Source: Flavobacterium sp. xlx-214 | GTDB taxonomy: Bacteria > Bacteroidota > Bacteroidia > Flavobacteriales > Flavobacteriaceae | Direction: 5' to 3' | Length of the DNA: 64,000 nucleotides | NCBI RefSeq assembly: GCF_013874595.1 | Contig: NZ_CP059431.1 | Coordinates: 434,001 to 498,000, forward strand | In this document: positions 18,192 through 26,897 of the stretch, piece after piece | How the letters are laid out: every line of letters starts with the position of its first letter | How positions within the stretch are numbered: position 1 is the stretch's first letter | Program-made: the position numbers and the translations under genes | Notes under the pieces: model-generated | The model's input: the letters and a program-made list of their open reading frames with translations, nothing else | What the model was told of the DNA's origin: nothing | The model's database searches: none

Positions 18192-18491
18192 CTACAAAGA
18201 AATCGCAGTGCCGTTGGGAGTATTTGGAATAAAGATTAAAATATTAGAGAAAAGAGTGATTAGGAGATTTAAAAATTTGAATGAAACTATATTGTTTATT
18301 GAGAATCCTACTGATTGACAAACTTTGTGTTGTTGGATAGACTTCCTTTGTTTTAATAACATACTCATTATTTAATAAAAACACAACACATTTACAAAAC
18401 GAGTCTTCTTTTCAAAAAAATACTATGCATACATACAATTATAACAATAAATGGTTACCTTTAAAGAATTCAAGATAATACAACCCTATAA
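18192..18491. other. Intergenic stretch with no supported gene
   Basis: Between the decayed sorting domain and the FabH-like gene the DNA is AT-rich and I see no domain, RNA fold or repeat. A short plus-strand open frame crosses 18088-18318, but its first half lies opposite the pseudogene and its protein has no recognisable character. No clean TAnnTTTG box was found ahead of the gene at 18492. Confidence 0.5.
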
Positions 18492-19550
18492 ATGGCAAGT
18501 AAATTTATTGGTATAGGTAGTTACATACCTACACAAACTATTACCAATCTTTATTTTAAAGATTACGAGTTCTTAAATGAACAAGGTGTTGCTTTAAAAC
18601 AAAAGAGCGAACATATTGCCGAAAAACTTAAAGACATCACGGGTATTGAAGAACGCAAGTATGTTGAAACTAATTTGGTAACATCAGATATTGGTTTAAT
18701 TGCTGCTCAACGTGCTATTACCGATGCACAAATAAACCCTGAAACATTAGACTATATTATTTTTGCCCATAATTTTGGCGATGTAAAGTTTGGTACAATA
18801 CAATCAGATGCGGTACCTACTTTGGCTGCCCGCGTAAAAAAGCAACTCCAAATTAAGAATCCTAAATGCGTTGCTTATGATCTGCTTTTTGGATGTCCTG
18901 GTTGGGTTGAAGGCGTAATACAAGCCAATGCATTTATTAAAGCTAGTATTGCCAAAAGATGCTTGGTTATTGGTGCCGAAACTTTATCGCGTGTGGTTGA
19001 TTTACACGATAGAGACAGCATGATTTATGCCGATGGCGCTGGTGCCGTTGTGGTAGAAGCTAATAGTTTAGATGGTGGTATTATGGCACATGAAACGGCA
19101 TCGTATACCTTAAACGAAGCGGATTATATTCATTTTGGAAAATCGTACAATACTGACCATAATCCGGATGTTCGATACATTAAAATGTATGGTAAGAAAA
19201 TTTATGAGTTTGCTTTAACGCATGTACCATTGGCAATGAAAGATTGTTTAGAGAAAAGCGGTGCTACAATTGATCAGGTAAAAAAAATATTGATTCATCA
19301 GGCCAACGAAAAAATGGACGAAGCTATTGTGCATCGTTTCTATAAATTGTTTGAAATGGAAGTACCCGAAAACATAATGCCCATGACTATTGGCAAACTA
19401 GGCAACAGTAGTGTGGCTACCATACCTACGCTTATTGATACATTACGCAACAAAGAAATTAACAACCATAGAATATATCACGGCGATATAGCCATAATAT
19501 GCTCTGTAGGAGCAGGCATGAATATTAACGCCCTTATTTATCAATATTAA
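18492..19550 (+). CDS. FabH-like 3-oxoacyl-ACP synthase III family protein
   Basis: A thiolase-fold condensing enzyme of the KAS III group, 352 residues. The catalytic triad is complete: C135 in LLFGCPGW, H269 in ILIHQAN and N305 in IGKLGNSS. The oxyanion-region GAGMNIN is near the C-terminus. The active-site cysteine context differs from the housekeeping FabH sequence, so this may be a second KAS III with a special starter unit or a secondary-lipid role rather than the essential FabH. No acyl carrier protein or ketoreductase gene is adjacent. It is a single-gene unit ended by a long perfect hairpin. Confidence 0.85.
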   Translation: MASKFIGIGSYIPTQTITNLYFKDYEFLNEQGVALKQKSEHIAEKLKDITGIEERKYVETNLVTSDIGLIAAQRAITDAQINPETLDYIIFAHNFGDVKFGTIQSDAVPTLAARVKKQLQIKNPKCVAYDLLFGCPGWVEGVIQANAFIKASIAKRCLVIGAETLSRVVDLHDRDSMIYADGAGAVVVEANSLDGGIMAHETASYTLNEADYIHFGKSYNTDHNPDVRYIKMYGKKIYEFALTHVPLAMKDCLEKSGATIDQVKKILIHQANEKMDEAIVHRFYKLFEMEVPENIMPMTIGKLGNSSVATIPTLIDTLRNKEINNHRIYHGDIAIICSVGAGMNINALIYQY

Positions 19551-19587
19551 AAAGGTTCAGCAGTTGCTGAACCTTTTTAATATTGAT
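19540..19587. terminator. Bidirectional terminator with perfect 22-bp arms
   Basis: Arms 19540-19561 and 19566-19587 are perfectly complementary over 22 bases around the loop AGTT, with GC core GGTTCAGC/GCTGAACC flanked by A and T runs. It includes the last codons and stop of the FabH-like gene. It should stop plus-strand transcription from that gene and minus-strand read-through from the lpxD side. Confidence 0.88.
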
Positions 19588-19600
19588 TTTATGTTTGGTT

Positions 19601-19647
19601 TTACTTCTTACTATCATTCAACAATCGTTTCGTAATTGCCCATTGTT
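19601..19647 (-). repeat. Fossil copy of the lpxD 3' end
   Basis: This stretch matches the 3' end of lpxD (20158-20204) in the same orientation at 42 of 47 positions. On the minus strand it encodes EQWAITKRLLNDSKK and a stop, against KQWAIMKRLLNDSKK in the intact gene. Four of the five differences are synonymous. It has no reading frame beyond this tail. It lies past the lipoprotein gene, about 560 bases from its match, and so looks like the stump of a former lpxD allele or a regenerated 3' end left by an insertion. Confidence 0.75.
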
Positions 19648-19695
19648 CACATTTTTAAAGCTTTATAGTTGTTTTGAAGTTATCCTTTAGTTTTA

Positions 19696-20148
19696 TTAGT
19701 AATCATACTCAAACCATAAAACGTCATTTTCCAAATAACGATGAACTTTAGGTTGAATTGTATCTCTACTAATTCGCTTTACAATTTTTATTGAATTTTT
19801 CAGATAAAAGCTATTAATAAATCTATCAACTGAAGCAGGAACACCATTCAAAATAACTAAATCAAATTTAAAATTTAACTTATCAGCAATCTCTTTTCCT
19901 TTTATTAATTGGCTATTATTTGTTGATATCTTTAAAACTTTATTCTTTTTGTCAACTGTCAATTTCTTTATAATAGAACTGTCTAAGTATGATAAATCTG
20001 AAACTGTACAGTGAACATTATTTAAAAAAACAGTATAATTATGACTATCATAATAACGCATTTTCTTAACATCAAATGAAACTTGATAAGTTGAACAACC
20101 AACTATAAAAAAACTTAAAATGAAGAAAAGAAATACGTTTTTTATCAT
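19696..20148 (-). CDS. Putative lipoprotein of unknown function
   Basis: A 150-residue protein with a signal peptide and lipobox (FIVGCS, cysteine at about 18), so probably a lipoprotein. The mature part is rich in Lys, Asn and Ile with several strand-like segments. I recognise no family. It starts nine bases after the lpxD stop and is followed by a degenerate copy of the lpxD tail. This suggests that it arrived with, or was inserted behind, the present lpxD. Confidence 0.72.
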   Translation of the reverse strand: MIKNVFLFFILSFFIVGCSTYQVSFDVKKMRYYDSHNYTVFLNNVHCTVSDLSYLDSSIIKKLTVDKKNKVLKISTNNSQLIKGKEIADKLNFKFDLVILNGVPASVDRFINSFYLKNSIKIVKRISRDTIQPKVHRYLENDVLWFEYDY

Positions 20149-20157
20149 AACAAAAGC

Positions 20158-21156
20158 TTACTTCTTACTATCATTTAATAAACGTTTCATAATAGCCCAT
20201 TGTTTCAACGTATCACGTGCTTCTAAAGCTGGGTAACCCAACATGGTTTTACCCGCTTCTACATCGCCAGTAACTCCAGAACCTGCTCCAATCACGGCTC
20301 TGTCGCCAATAGTAGTATGGTCTTTAATAGATGCCGAACCGCCAATCATAACGCCGTTTCCTAAGGTAACCGATCCTGCTAAACCGCTATTACCCGCCAT
20401 AATACAGAACATACCCAACTGACTGTTATGACCAATTTGTACTAAATTATCAATCTTACATCCATCGCCAATAATGGTAGAGCTAAATTTACCACGATCA
20501 ACACATGCATTAGCACCAATTTCAACCTGATTGCCTATTACTACATCGCCAATTTGAGGAATTTTTACCAAACCACGCTCTGCACACGGACGAAATCCAA
20601 AGCCATCAGCACCAATAGCTGCGTTAGGGTGAATAATACATTGATGCCCTATTTTAGAACGCTCACGTATAACTGCACCCGACCAAATAACGGTTTGCTT
20701 GCCAATAACGCAATCATCAAACACGGTAACATTAGGGTATAAAATAGTACCATCGCCAATCTCGGTACGTGGCCCTACATAACAACCTGCACCAATTTTT
20801 ACGCCATTACCAATTTTAGCTGTTGCATCAATAGTAGCTGTTGGATGAATATCTGTAGAAAACTCGGGCATTGGTGATGCAAATAATTCCAAAACCTGAC
20901 TCATTGCTAAATCGGCATCGCTTACCTGAATAAACGCTCGGTTATCGCCTGGTTCAATAGATATATCTTTATTTACCACAGCAACACTGGCTTTAGAAGT
21001 TGCCCAAAGCTTCTCGTACTTTTTGTTTCCAATAAAAGAAATATCGCCTACTTTGGCTCTGGTTAGTTCTTCAGTTGATGTAATATTTTGGTCAGTACTA
21101 CCAATAATAGTCCCTTTTAAAATAGTATTTATTTCAGAAATAGAATATGCTTTCAT
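20158..21156 (-). CDS. lpxD: UDP-3-O-acylglucosamine N-acyltransferase LpxD
   Basis: LpxD adds the second 3-hydroxyacyl chain to UDP-acylglucosamine in lipid A synthesis. The 332-residue chain has the N-terminal uridine-binding domain (about 1-100: DISFIGNKKYEKLW), then a long left-handed beta helix of hexapeptide repeats (about 105-300). The catalytic histidine is H243 in LVQIGHNSQLG. A helical tail ends QWAIMKRLLNDSKK. Length and motifs are canonical. Its 3' end (20158-20204) is duplicated at 19601-19647. No lpxA, lpxC or fabZ is adjacent, so it may be one of two LpxD-type proteins in the genome. Confidence 0.92.
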   Translation of the reverse strand: MKAYSISEINTILKGTIIGSTDQNITSTEELTRAKVGDISFIGNKKYEKLWATSKASVAVVNKDISIEPGDNRAFIQVSDADLAMSQVLELFASPMPEFSTDIHPTATIDATAKIGNGVKIGAGCYVGPRTEIGDGTILYPNVTVFDDCVIGKQTVIWSGAVIRERSKIGHQCIIHPNAAIGADGFGFRPCAERGLVKIPQIGDVVIGNQVEIGANACVDRGKFSSTIIGDGCKIDNLVQIGHNSQLGMFCIMAGNSGLAGSVTLGNGVMIGGSASIKDHTTIGDRAVIGAGSGVTGDVEAGKTMLGYPALEARDTLKQWAIMKRLLNDSKK

Positions 21157-21263
21157 TAGATAACAAACAGGTTTTAGTTATTTTTCACATCAAATAAACT
21201 ACTTTATGTTTAAAAATCCTACAATTTTATGTTTTCATCTGCTAACTTGGTTGTACATATTTA

Positions 21264-21302
21264 AAAAAACTAATGTAAATTAGCTTCATCTAATTAGTTT
21301 TT
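21264..21302. promoter_or_regulatory. Nested inverted repeat before the lipoprotein gene at 21305
   Basis: Outer arms AAAAACTAAT and ATTAGTTTTT flank inner AATTAG (21278-21283) and CTAATT (21290-21295), ending three bases before the ATG. It could be an operator or an mRNA hairpin over the translation start. AT-rich arms make chance occurrence possible. Confidence 0.3.
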
Positions 21303-21304
21303 AA

Positions 21305-21871
21305 ATGAAAACGTGTTTATTAAGTTTACTTGGTTTAGTGTTTTTTAGTTGCCATACAACTCCTAGACAAATGGTTGCCGAGAAAAAAATAAGTACCTCT
21401 ACTATGGTAAAAGACACCAATGCAATAGCTACTGAAGTTAATGATACTTTAGAAGCTATATCTTATGCCGATTACTATTTGGTCATTACCAACAGTAGCA
21501 AAAACTACAAAGCTTTGCATAATGATATGTTGGCTATTCACAAACAATTTGCTATTGACATAGATACTTTAGGCAGGTATTATGATACTCAGCTGAATCA
21601 AATTATTCTACCAAAAGATAATGAGGATGAAATTTACGCAGGAAGTTACTATCCGCGTAGGTATGAAGATTTAAGCTTAAGTATTGAATACGCTAGTTAT
21701 TACAAAGAACCTATTGAGATTGACCCAGAGCACTACCCTACCCAAATGGTATTGGTTGCTGGTATGTTTGCTAACAAAAAAAGTGCCGATAGTTTGCAAA
21801 TGGTTTTGAAAAATACATATCCTAAAACAACCGTGCAAAAATCAAAAGTTTATATTGGTTGTATGCATTAA
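21305..21871 (+). CDS. Putative lipoprotein with SPOR-like C-terminal segment
   Basis: A 188-residue protein with a lipoprotein signal (LLSLLGLVFFSCH; cysteine at about 16). The central part is Tyr/Asp-rich. The last 45 residues (YPTQMVLVAGMFANKKSADS, then a strand ending KSKVYIGCMH) have the beta-alpha-beta spacing seen in SPOR domains that bind denuded peptidoglycan. That is pattern recognition only, and the domain would be short and partial. It faces away from lpxD and is followed 83 bases on by another secreted protein gene. Confidence 0.7.
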   Translation: MKTCLLSLLGLVFFSCHTTPRQMVAEKKISTSTMVKDTNAIATEVNDTLEAISYADYYLVITNSSKNYKALHNDMLAIHKQFAIDIDTLGRYYDTQLNQIILPKDNEDEIYAGSYYPRRYEDLSLSIEYASYYKEPIEIDPEHYPTQMVLVAGMFANKKSADSLQMVLKNTYPKTTVQKSKVYIGCMH

Positions 21872-21954
21872 GAAATAAAAACAGTATCTTACAACAAGTT
21901 ATTTACACAATATTTTCAACACAAAAACATTAATAAACCTCTAAATACATCATT

Positions 21955-22452
21955 ATGAAAAAATACATCACTATTATTACTTTATTACTTTTAGGATTTC
22001 AATCTTTTGCACAAACAAAGAAAGAGGCCATTGATTTTTTAAATCCTTATTTATCAAATGAAGTTATTACTCCAGGTACCAACTTTAATGGAGTTTTAAG
22101 TGAAGAAGAAAATATTATTTCTTATCTGCTTAATATCAAAGTTACTTATCCTTTTTCTGACAAAGAACTAGCATCAGAATCAAATTATTATTTCAACTTC
22201 AATCCAAACAATATTGAAAAATATACCATTGAAGTTAAAGACTCTAAAGAGCATAAAGGTTTATTAGATGTTGATTGTACTGTAATTCTAAAAGAAAAAG
22301 TATTAACTAACGCTACCTCTAAATTTTTTTTAGAAGAACAAGCTAATAAAAAAATTGATGTAAGAAGAATTGAATTAACAAATAGCAAACCAATAGAGAA
22401 AGAGAACGTAGAAAAGTACAAAAAAGCCTTAGAAACGCTTCTTAAAGCATAA
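21955..22452 (+). CDS. Secreted protein of unknown function
   Basis: A 165-residue protein with a clear signal peptide (about 1-20, cleavage after SFAQ). The mature protein has alternating strand-like and charged segments and no cysteines apart from one in VDCTVIL. I recognise no family. The last codons (LLKA and stop) are part of a perfect 56-bp palindrome shared with the converging brnQ gene. It is probably periplasmic or outer-membrane associated. Confidence 0.7.
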   Translation: MKKYITIITLLLLGFQSFAQTKKEAIDFLNPYLSNEVITPGTNFNGVLSEEENIISYLLNIKVTYPFSDKELASESNYYFNFNPNNIEKYTIEVKDSKEHKGLLDVDCTVILKEKVLTNATSKFFLEEQANKKIDVRRIELTNSKPIEKENVEKYKKALETLLKA

Positions 22453-22495
22453 AAAAAGAGCGCCTTTAAAGGCGCTCTTTTTTTATGCTTTAAGA
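22440..22495. terminator. Perfect 56-bp palindrome acting as a bidirectional terminator
   Basis: Bases 22440-22467 and 22468-22495 are exact reverse complements with no spacer. The core AGAGCGCC...GGCGCTCT with A and T runs on either side makes a strong terminator in both directions, between converging genes. It starts inside the last codons of the plus-strand gene and stops five bases short of the brnQ stop. Confidence 0.88.
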
Positions 22496-22499
22496 TTAC

Positions 22500-23801
22500 T
22501 TACTCAACAATATTCTTTGATTTTGTAAACAAAGCAACCAATATAAAAACAACAAAAGTAGGCAACATCCATTCTAAATTATGCTCTACCAAAGGCATTT
22601 GACTGTGCATTTTTGTTAACAAAGGAAAACTAACTTCAAAGCTAATTAGTAATGAAATTAATGATAGTATAGAAACCACAACCATTGCTACCACATAAGG
22701 TGCTCTTTGTTTTACTTTACCTCCAAAGAATAAGATCAATAATACCAAAGCAAATGTTATAGGATATACAAAATTGAGCAAAGCACCTGCATAGGCAATA
22801 ATTTCATCAACACCTTTTACTGCAAAAAACATAGAAACAAGAGTACAAAGTACAATGCTTACTTTATAGGATACTTTGCCTTTTGTTAGTTTTTCTGTAA
22901 AAGAGGCAAATGCAGCGGTTAAAGCAATTGCCGTTGTTAAACACGCCAAAGCAATGGCAACAGAAACTGCAATGGTACCATAACTTCCTAAAATATTTTG
23001 AGAGATATTTAATAACAATTCCGTTCTTGATACATCTTCTCCAACTGCGTAGCCCGATGTTGCGCCTAAATAAATTAACCCACCGTAAATAATAAACAAA
23101 CACGAAACAGCAACAATACCCGATAAAATAACCATATGTACCCGTTGCTTTGCCGTTGTATACCCTTTTTCTACAGCAGCAGAAATAATAATACCTGCAA
23201 AAACTACCGATGCCAATACATCCATTGTTTGATATCCTTGATCAAACCCTAACTGAAAACTTTCTTGTGCTGAAATAGCTATTTCTTGTGCTGATGATAC
23301 GGGATTTACAATACCCAAAACAACTAACAGTAAAAGCAAAACAACCAATACAGGTGTTAAATATTTTCCTATAATATCAACAATTTTTGATGGTGATATG
23401 GTCAACAACAAAATAACTGTAAAGAAAAGTACAGCGCCTACTATGGCATTCATTTCAGGAAAAATAGGTTTTAAAGCCATTTCAAAAGTAGTTGCAGCAG
23501 TACGCGGAATAGCAACTAAAGGGCCAATACTTAGCATAATAATGGTAGCTAAAATCAACACCAAAACAGGGTGTGTTCTTTTGCCTAAATCAGAAAAAGT
23601 AAATCCATTTTTTGTAACTGCTAACAATCCTAAAAAAGGCGCTACTATACCTGTAATTACAAAACCTAAAATGGCTAGCGGCCAATTGGTTCCAACATTT
23701 AATCCTATATATGGAGGCAATATTAAATTACCTGCACCAAAAAACATAGCAAAAAGGGCAAAGCCCATAGTAATAATACTAGCTAATTTTGAATTCTTCA
23801 T
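22500..23801 (-). CDS. brnQ: Branched-chain amino acid:cation symporter BrnQ
   Basis: BrnQ imports leucine, isoleucine and valine with Na+ or H+. The chain of about 433 residues has twelve predicted helices and the family N-terminus MKNSKLASIITMGFALFAMF followed by FGAGNLILPP. The conserved SIGPLVAIPRTAATTFE loop is near 95-110. I prefer the ATG at 23801 over the one at 23825, because the upstream one adds only eight residues before the highly conserved start. It is a single-gene unit bounded downstream by the 56-bp palindrome. Confidence 0.92.
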   Translation of the reverse strand: MKNSKLASIITMGFALFAMFFGAGNLILPPYIGLNVGTNWPLAILGFVITGIVAPFLGLLAVTKNGFTFSDLGKRTHPVLVLILATIIMLSIGPLVAIPRTAATTFEMALKPIFPEMNAIVGAVLFFTVILLLTISPSKIVDIIGKYLTPVLVVLLLLLVVLGIVNPVSSAQEIAISAQESFQLGFDQGYQTMDVLASVVFAGIIISAAVEKGYTTAKQRVHMVILSGIVAVSCLFIIYGGLIYLGATSGYAVGEDVSRTELLLNISQNILGSYGTIAVSVAIALACLTTAIALTAAFASFTEKLTKGKVSYKVSIVLCTLVSMFFAVKGVDEIIAYAGALLNFVYPITFALVLLILFFGGKVKQRAPYVVAMVVVSILSLISLLISFEVSFPLLTKMHSQMPLVEHNLEWMLPTFVVFILVALFTKSKNIVE

Positions 23802-23910
23802 TTTAAAAATAGTGAGCAAAAACATGCAAATTACTTATTTTTTATCCATACCCTGCATTTATTATAATACAAATGTTATTTTTGTTTACTAAACACCTTA
23901 TTTATTTAAA

Positions 23911-23932
23911 CAGTAACATCATAAAGTTACTG
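23911..23932. promoter_or_regulatory. Inverted repeat between brnQ and the divergent methyltransferase gene
   Basis: CAGTAAC (23911-23917) and GTTACTG (23926-23932) form perfect 7-bp arms in the divergent intergenic region. The position suits an operator controlling one or both genes. No regulator gene is adjacent. Confidence 0.3.
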
Positions 23933-23994
23933 CTTTGTGTTTGGTTAATCCACTAAGCATGAACGCTTAAAAAATTAAAAACAAATTGTAAAAC

Positions 23995-24768
23995 ATGAAG
24001 CGCATTCATCTATTCGAATTTGAAGATCAAAGTTGGTTTCCATCGTTTATACGCGATTATATGACCGATTTTTTACAATTCATGGCAAATAAAACAGGTT
24101 TATTCAATCCTATTTTACCTGTAATGGAAGAAATGATGAAAACCAGCAAAACAGATTCCATTATTGATATTTGTTCTGGTGCTGGTGGTGCTATTATTGG
24201 TTTGAATAACGATTTAAAGAAACGAATTCCAAATTTCAATGTTACCCTAACCGATTTTTATCCTAACATCGCTGCTTTTGAATCGGTTAAAAAACAATTT
24301 GACAATATTGATTATGAAAGCCAACCAATTGATGCCAGAAAACTGCCTAGTCATTTAAAAGGATTTAGAACGCAGTTTTTATCGTTTCATCATTTTAAAC
24401 CAAACGATGCCTTGCTGATTTTACAAAACGCTGTTGATTCTGAAAATCCCATTGCTATATTTGAAGCACAAGAGCGAAGTTTTGCCAGTATTTTAGGCAT
24501 GTTGCTTTCGCCTATTTCTGTTTTGTTAGTCACCCCTTTTATTCGTCCGTTTAAAATAGGTCGCATTATTTTTACCTATTTAATACCAATTGTTCCTCTT
24601 TTAATTTGTTGGGATGGAATGGTATCATCTTTGAGAACCTATTCTATTGAAGAAATGAATGAATTGATATTAAAAGTAAAAAATCACGAAAAATACAATT
24701 GGCAAGTAAGCAAAATTAAAGTAGGAACAGGAAAAATATTATATTTAATAGGAATCCCAAAAAACTAA
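23995..24768 (+). CDS. Class I SAM methyltransferase-like protein with hydrophobic insert
   Basis: A 257-residue protein with a Rossmann-type motif I (IIDICSGAGGAIIGL, about 56-70) and the acidic end of the second strand (VTLTDFYPN, about 83-91), typical of class I methyltransferases. A LSFHHF segment follows, where related enzymes have their motif IV region. Residues about 160-205 are strongly hydrophobic (LGMLLSPISVLLVTPF; IIFTYLIPIVPLLICW), so it may be membrane-associated. The substrate is unknown. Three bases separate it from the HEAT-like gene, starting a run of five plus-strand genes. Confidence 0.75.
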   Translation: MKRIHLFEFEDQSWFPSFIRDYMTDFLQFMANKTGLFNPILPVMEEMMKTSKTDSIIDICSGAGGAIIGLNNDLKKRIPNFNVTLTDFYPNIAAFESVKKQFDNIDYESQPIDARKLPSHLKGFRTQFLSFHHFKPNDALLILQNAVDSENPIAIFEAQERSFASILGMLLSPISVLLVTPFIRPFKIGRIIFTYLIPIVPLLICWDGMVSSLRTYSIEEMNELILKVKNHEKYNWQVSKIKVGTGKILYLIGIPKN

Positions 24769-24771
24769 AAA

Positions 24772-25293
24772 ATGACAATAGAAGAAGTATTTCAAGATAA
24801 AACCATTAAAGCAAAACAAAAAGTAAGCATCATTGGCGATTGGCTAATAAACAACCAATTACCTATTGATGAATTACTAGCCTTTGCCGATACTCAAAAA
24901 GCTGTAAACCAAGCAAGTTGTATAGAAGCTATAGAATATGCTACCAAAACCAATGCAACTATTGCTAATGAAAATGTTTTGGAATATGTTATTCATACTT
25001 TAGGAGGCAATGAACCCCGTTTAAAGTGGGAAAGCGCTAAGGTTATCGGCAATATAGCACATTTATATCCTAACAATTTAGATAAGGCTATTGAATATTT
25101 ATTAACAAACACAAATCATGAAGGTACTGTACCACGTTGGGCTACCGCTTATGCTTTGGGCGAAATTTTAAAATTAAAAACAAAGCATAATACCACCTTA
25201 TTACCTAAAATTGAACGTTTAGTAGAAACAGAAGAAAATAATGGTGTGAAAAAGAAGTATACCGATGCCTTAAAAAAAGTAATGAAGTCATGA
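24772..25293 (+). CDS. HEAT-repeat-like protein
   Basis: A 173-residue helical protein with repeats such as PRLKWESAKVIGNIAHL and VPRWATAYALGEILKL, the paired-helix pattern of HEAT or PBS-lyase-type repeats. These usually serve as protein interaction scaffolds. There is no signal peptide, so it is probably cytoplasmic. Its stop overlaps the start of the next lipoprotein gene by four bases (ATGA). The function is not known. Confidence 0.75.
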   Translation: MTIEEVFQDKTIKAKQKVSIIGDWLINNQLPIDELLAFADTQKAVNQASCIEAIEYATKTNATIANENVLEYVIHTLGGNEPRLKWESAKVIGNIAHLYPNNLDKAIEYLLTNTNHEGTVPRWATAYALGEILKLKTKHNTTLLPKIERLVETEENNGVKKKYTDALKKVMKS

Positions 25294-25586
25294 AAAAAAG
25301 TATTCTAATATTAGTATTCCCTTTTTTCTTTGCATGTGCTCCTAAACAAGAGGCTAACCTGCAATGGTATGAAAATGAAATTATAGAACAAGTAAACGTA
25401 GAAACCGACTCTACTTATATTGTGCAAATTGGCATGAAAGCACAGGCTTTTTACTTGGCAAAAAGCAATAAAAATTTTGAACAAAATTTAAAGCTTTTAA
25501 AGCAAAGCCTACTTACAAAAGAAAAAATATCGATTGGTATTGAAAAAAACACAGCAAAAATACAAGTTGTTAAAACAGTAAAATAA
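25290..25586 (+). CDS. Small putative lipoprotein
   Basis: A 98-residue protein with a lipobox (FPFFFACAP; cysteine at about 16), translationally coupled to the HEAT-like gene. The mature part is charged and mostly helical, with no recognised domain. It is the only exported member of this small run of genes. Confidence 0.65.
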   Translation: MKKSILILVFPFFFACAPKQEANLQWYENEIIEQVNVETDSTYIVQIGMKAQAFYLAKSNKNFEQNLKLLKQSLLTKEKISIGIEKNTAKIQVVKTVK

Positions 25587-25639
25587 AGTTACCTCATGCA
25601 ATGCAAAAAGTAACTTGTAGCTTAAAAACCTTTTCGCTT

Positions 25640-26377
25640 ATGAAGAAAAACCTATTTTATACACTGCTTGCATTATATGTTATAATTGCTGTTACACTTA
25701 GTTTAATATACCATTTAAACTTTAAATTCTTAATTGCTTTTGCTGGTTTATTTGCTTTTTTAATTTGGAATAAGGATATAATTTTAAAAAAAGAAAACAC
25801 GCCTACGCAACCATCAGCAGACCATTTTCCGAATTTTACTTTAACGGATGAAGAACATGAGGCTTATGCTGAAAACAATTATCCGCTCACCAAAGAAGAT
25901 GAAAAACAAGGCTATATAGAGTTAGCCAAACTATGTACTTTGCCCAAAACGCAAGAACAATTAGTACCTTTTATTGAAAATTTACGTGATTATTCTGAAG
26001 ACGAGTATCATTATACTACGTTGAATTATGTGATGGATTATTTAGATAAAAGCAAAATTCATTTTATAACAGCTTTAGACTGGAAAGAAGAAATTGAATC
26101 ATTAGAATGGTTTTTAACTACCATTTTACAAGATACCTATAACACTACACTCCCTTTACCTAAAGCGAGCAGTTATGATAAACGAGCATCAGTATCATAC
26201 GACAATGTTTTTCAAGATTTTGATACCGTTCTTAACAAAAAAGGATTACAAATGGGCTTTATTGATACAGAATCGGATGAATATGTGCTTTTTGTGCACA
26301 AAACAATCGATGAAGAAGCTGTTAAAGATGCCGTTCACAAAATAGGGTATCGTTATTTTAACGCATCAGCTATTTAA
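25640..26377 (+). CDS. Membrane-anchored protein of unknown function (possibly DUF6630-like)
   Basis: About 245 residues from the preferred ATG at 25640; an in-frame ATG at 25601 would add 13 residues lacking membrane-anchor character. Two short hydrophobic helices occupy about 5-45, followed by an acidic soluble domain. The segment LDWKEEIESLEWFLTTIL resembles the DUF6630 pattern, a tentative assignment. The 53-base gap to the previous gene fits read-through. Confidence 0.6.
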   Translation: MKKNLFYTLLALYVIIAVTLSLIYHLNFKFLIAFAGLFAFLIWNKDIILKKENTPTQPSADHFPNFTLTDEEHEAYAENNYPLTKEDEKQGYIELAKLCTLPKTQEQLVPFIENLRDYSEDEYHYTTLNYVMDYLDKSKIHFITALDWKEEIESLEWFLTTILQDTYNTTLPLPKASSYDKRASVSYDNVFQDFDTVLNKKGLQMGFIDTESDEYVLFVHKTIDEEAVKDAVHKIGYRYFNASAI

Positions 26378-26384
26378 TTGATTT

Positions 26385-26897
26385 ATGGATCCTATTTATA
26401 CGTTTAACACCTCTAAAGGTGTTGGAGAATTGGTTTGTGTTGATGCTATTGAGCCTAACAATGGTCGCATGTTGTACAAAGTCAAACTATTGATAAACAA
26501 CTTAGATCAAACCCACATTTATTTTGAAGATATCAATACTATTGTTTTTTATTTAAACGATTATGTACCTGTATCTGAAGATAAAAAATGGATGTATGTA
26601 CCTAAAGAAAGCAATCATTTTGTAATAAATACCTATAACTTACAAAAAATATCTTTGCCCAACTTAACACTTTCAGCAGCTACATTTATTAAAAACTTTT
26701 ATCATCAGCATTTTTTAATAGTCATTGCTAGTTTTGAAGTTATTATTAAAAATCTAGAGAACAATAAAGTACACACTTTAAAATCCCCAAATACGTCCAT
26801 TCGTTTTAAAGATGTTTTAATAGGTAACAATCATACTTTAAACATTTGTTCATCTAACCAAGAGCAACAAACCTTCGATTTAAATATGCTTGATTAG
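26385..26897 (+). CDS. Hypothetical protein
   Basis: A 170-residue protein without signal peptide or membrane span. It is rich in beta-strand-like segments (for example TFNTSKGVGELVCVDAIEP and HFLIVIASFEVIIKNLE) and could form a beta-propeller-like or sandwich fold. No family was recognised. It follows the previous gene by seven bases, and its last codon and stop overlap the converging gene's 3' end by four bases. Confidence 0.6.
   Translation: MDPIYTFNTSKGVGELVCVDAIEPNNGRMLYKVKLLINNLDQTHIYFEDINTIVFYLNDYVPVSEDKKWMYVPKESNHFVINTYNLQKISLPNLTLSAATFIKNFYHQHFLIVIASFEVIIKNLENNKVHTLKSPNTSIRFKDVLIGNNHTLNICSSNQEQQTFDLNMLD

Noticed and set aside
18088..18318. Plus-strand open frame of 76 codons
   Set aside because: Its first half lies opposite the decayed sorting domain, which explains the sequence better, and the protein shows no recognisable feature.
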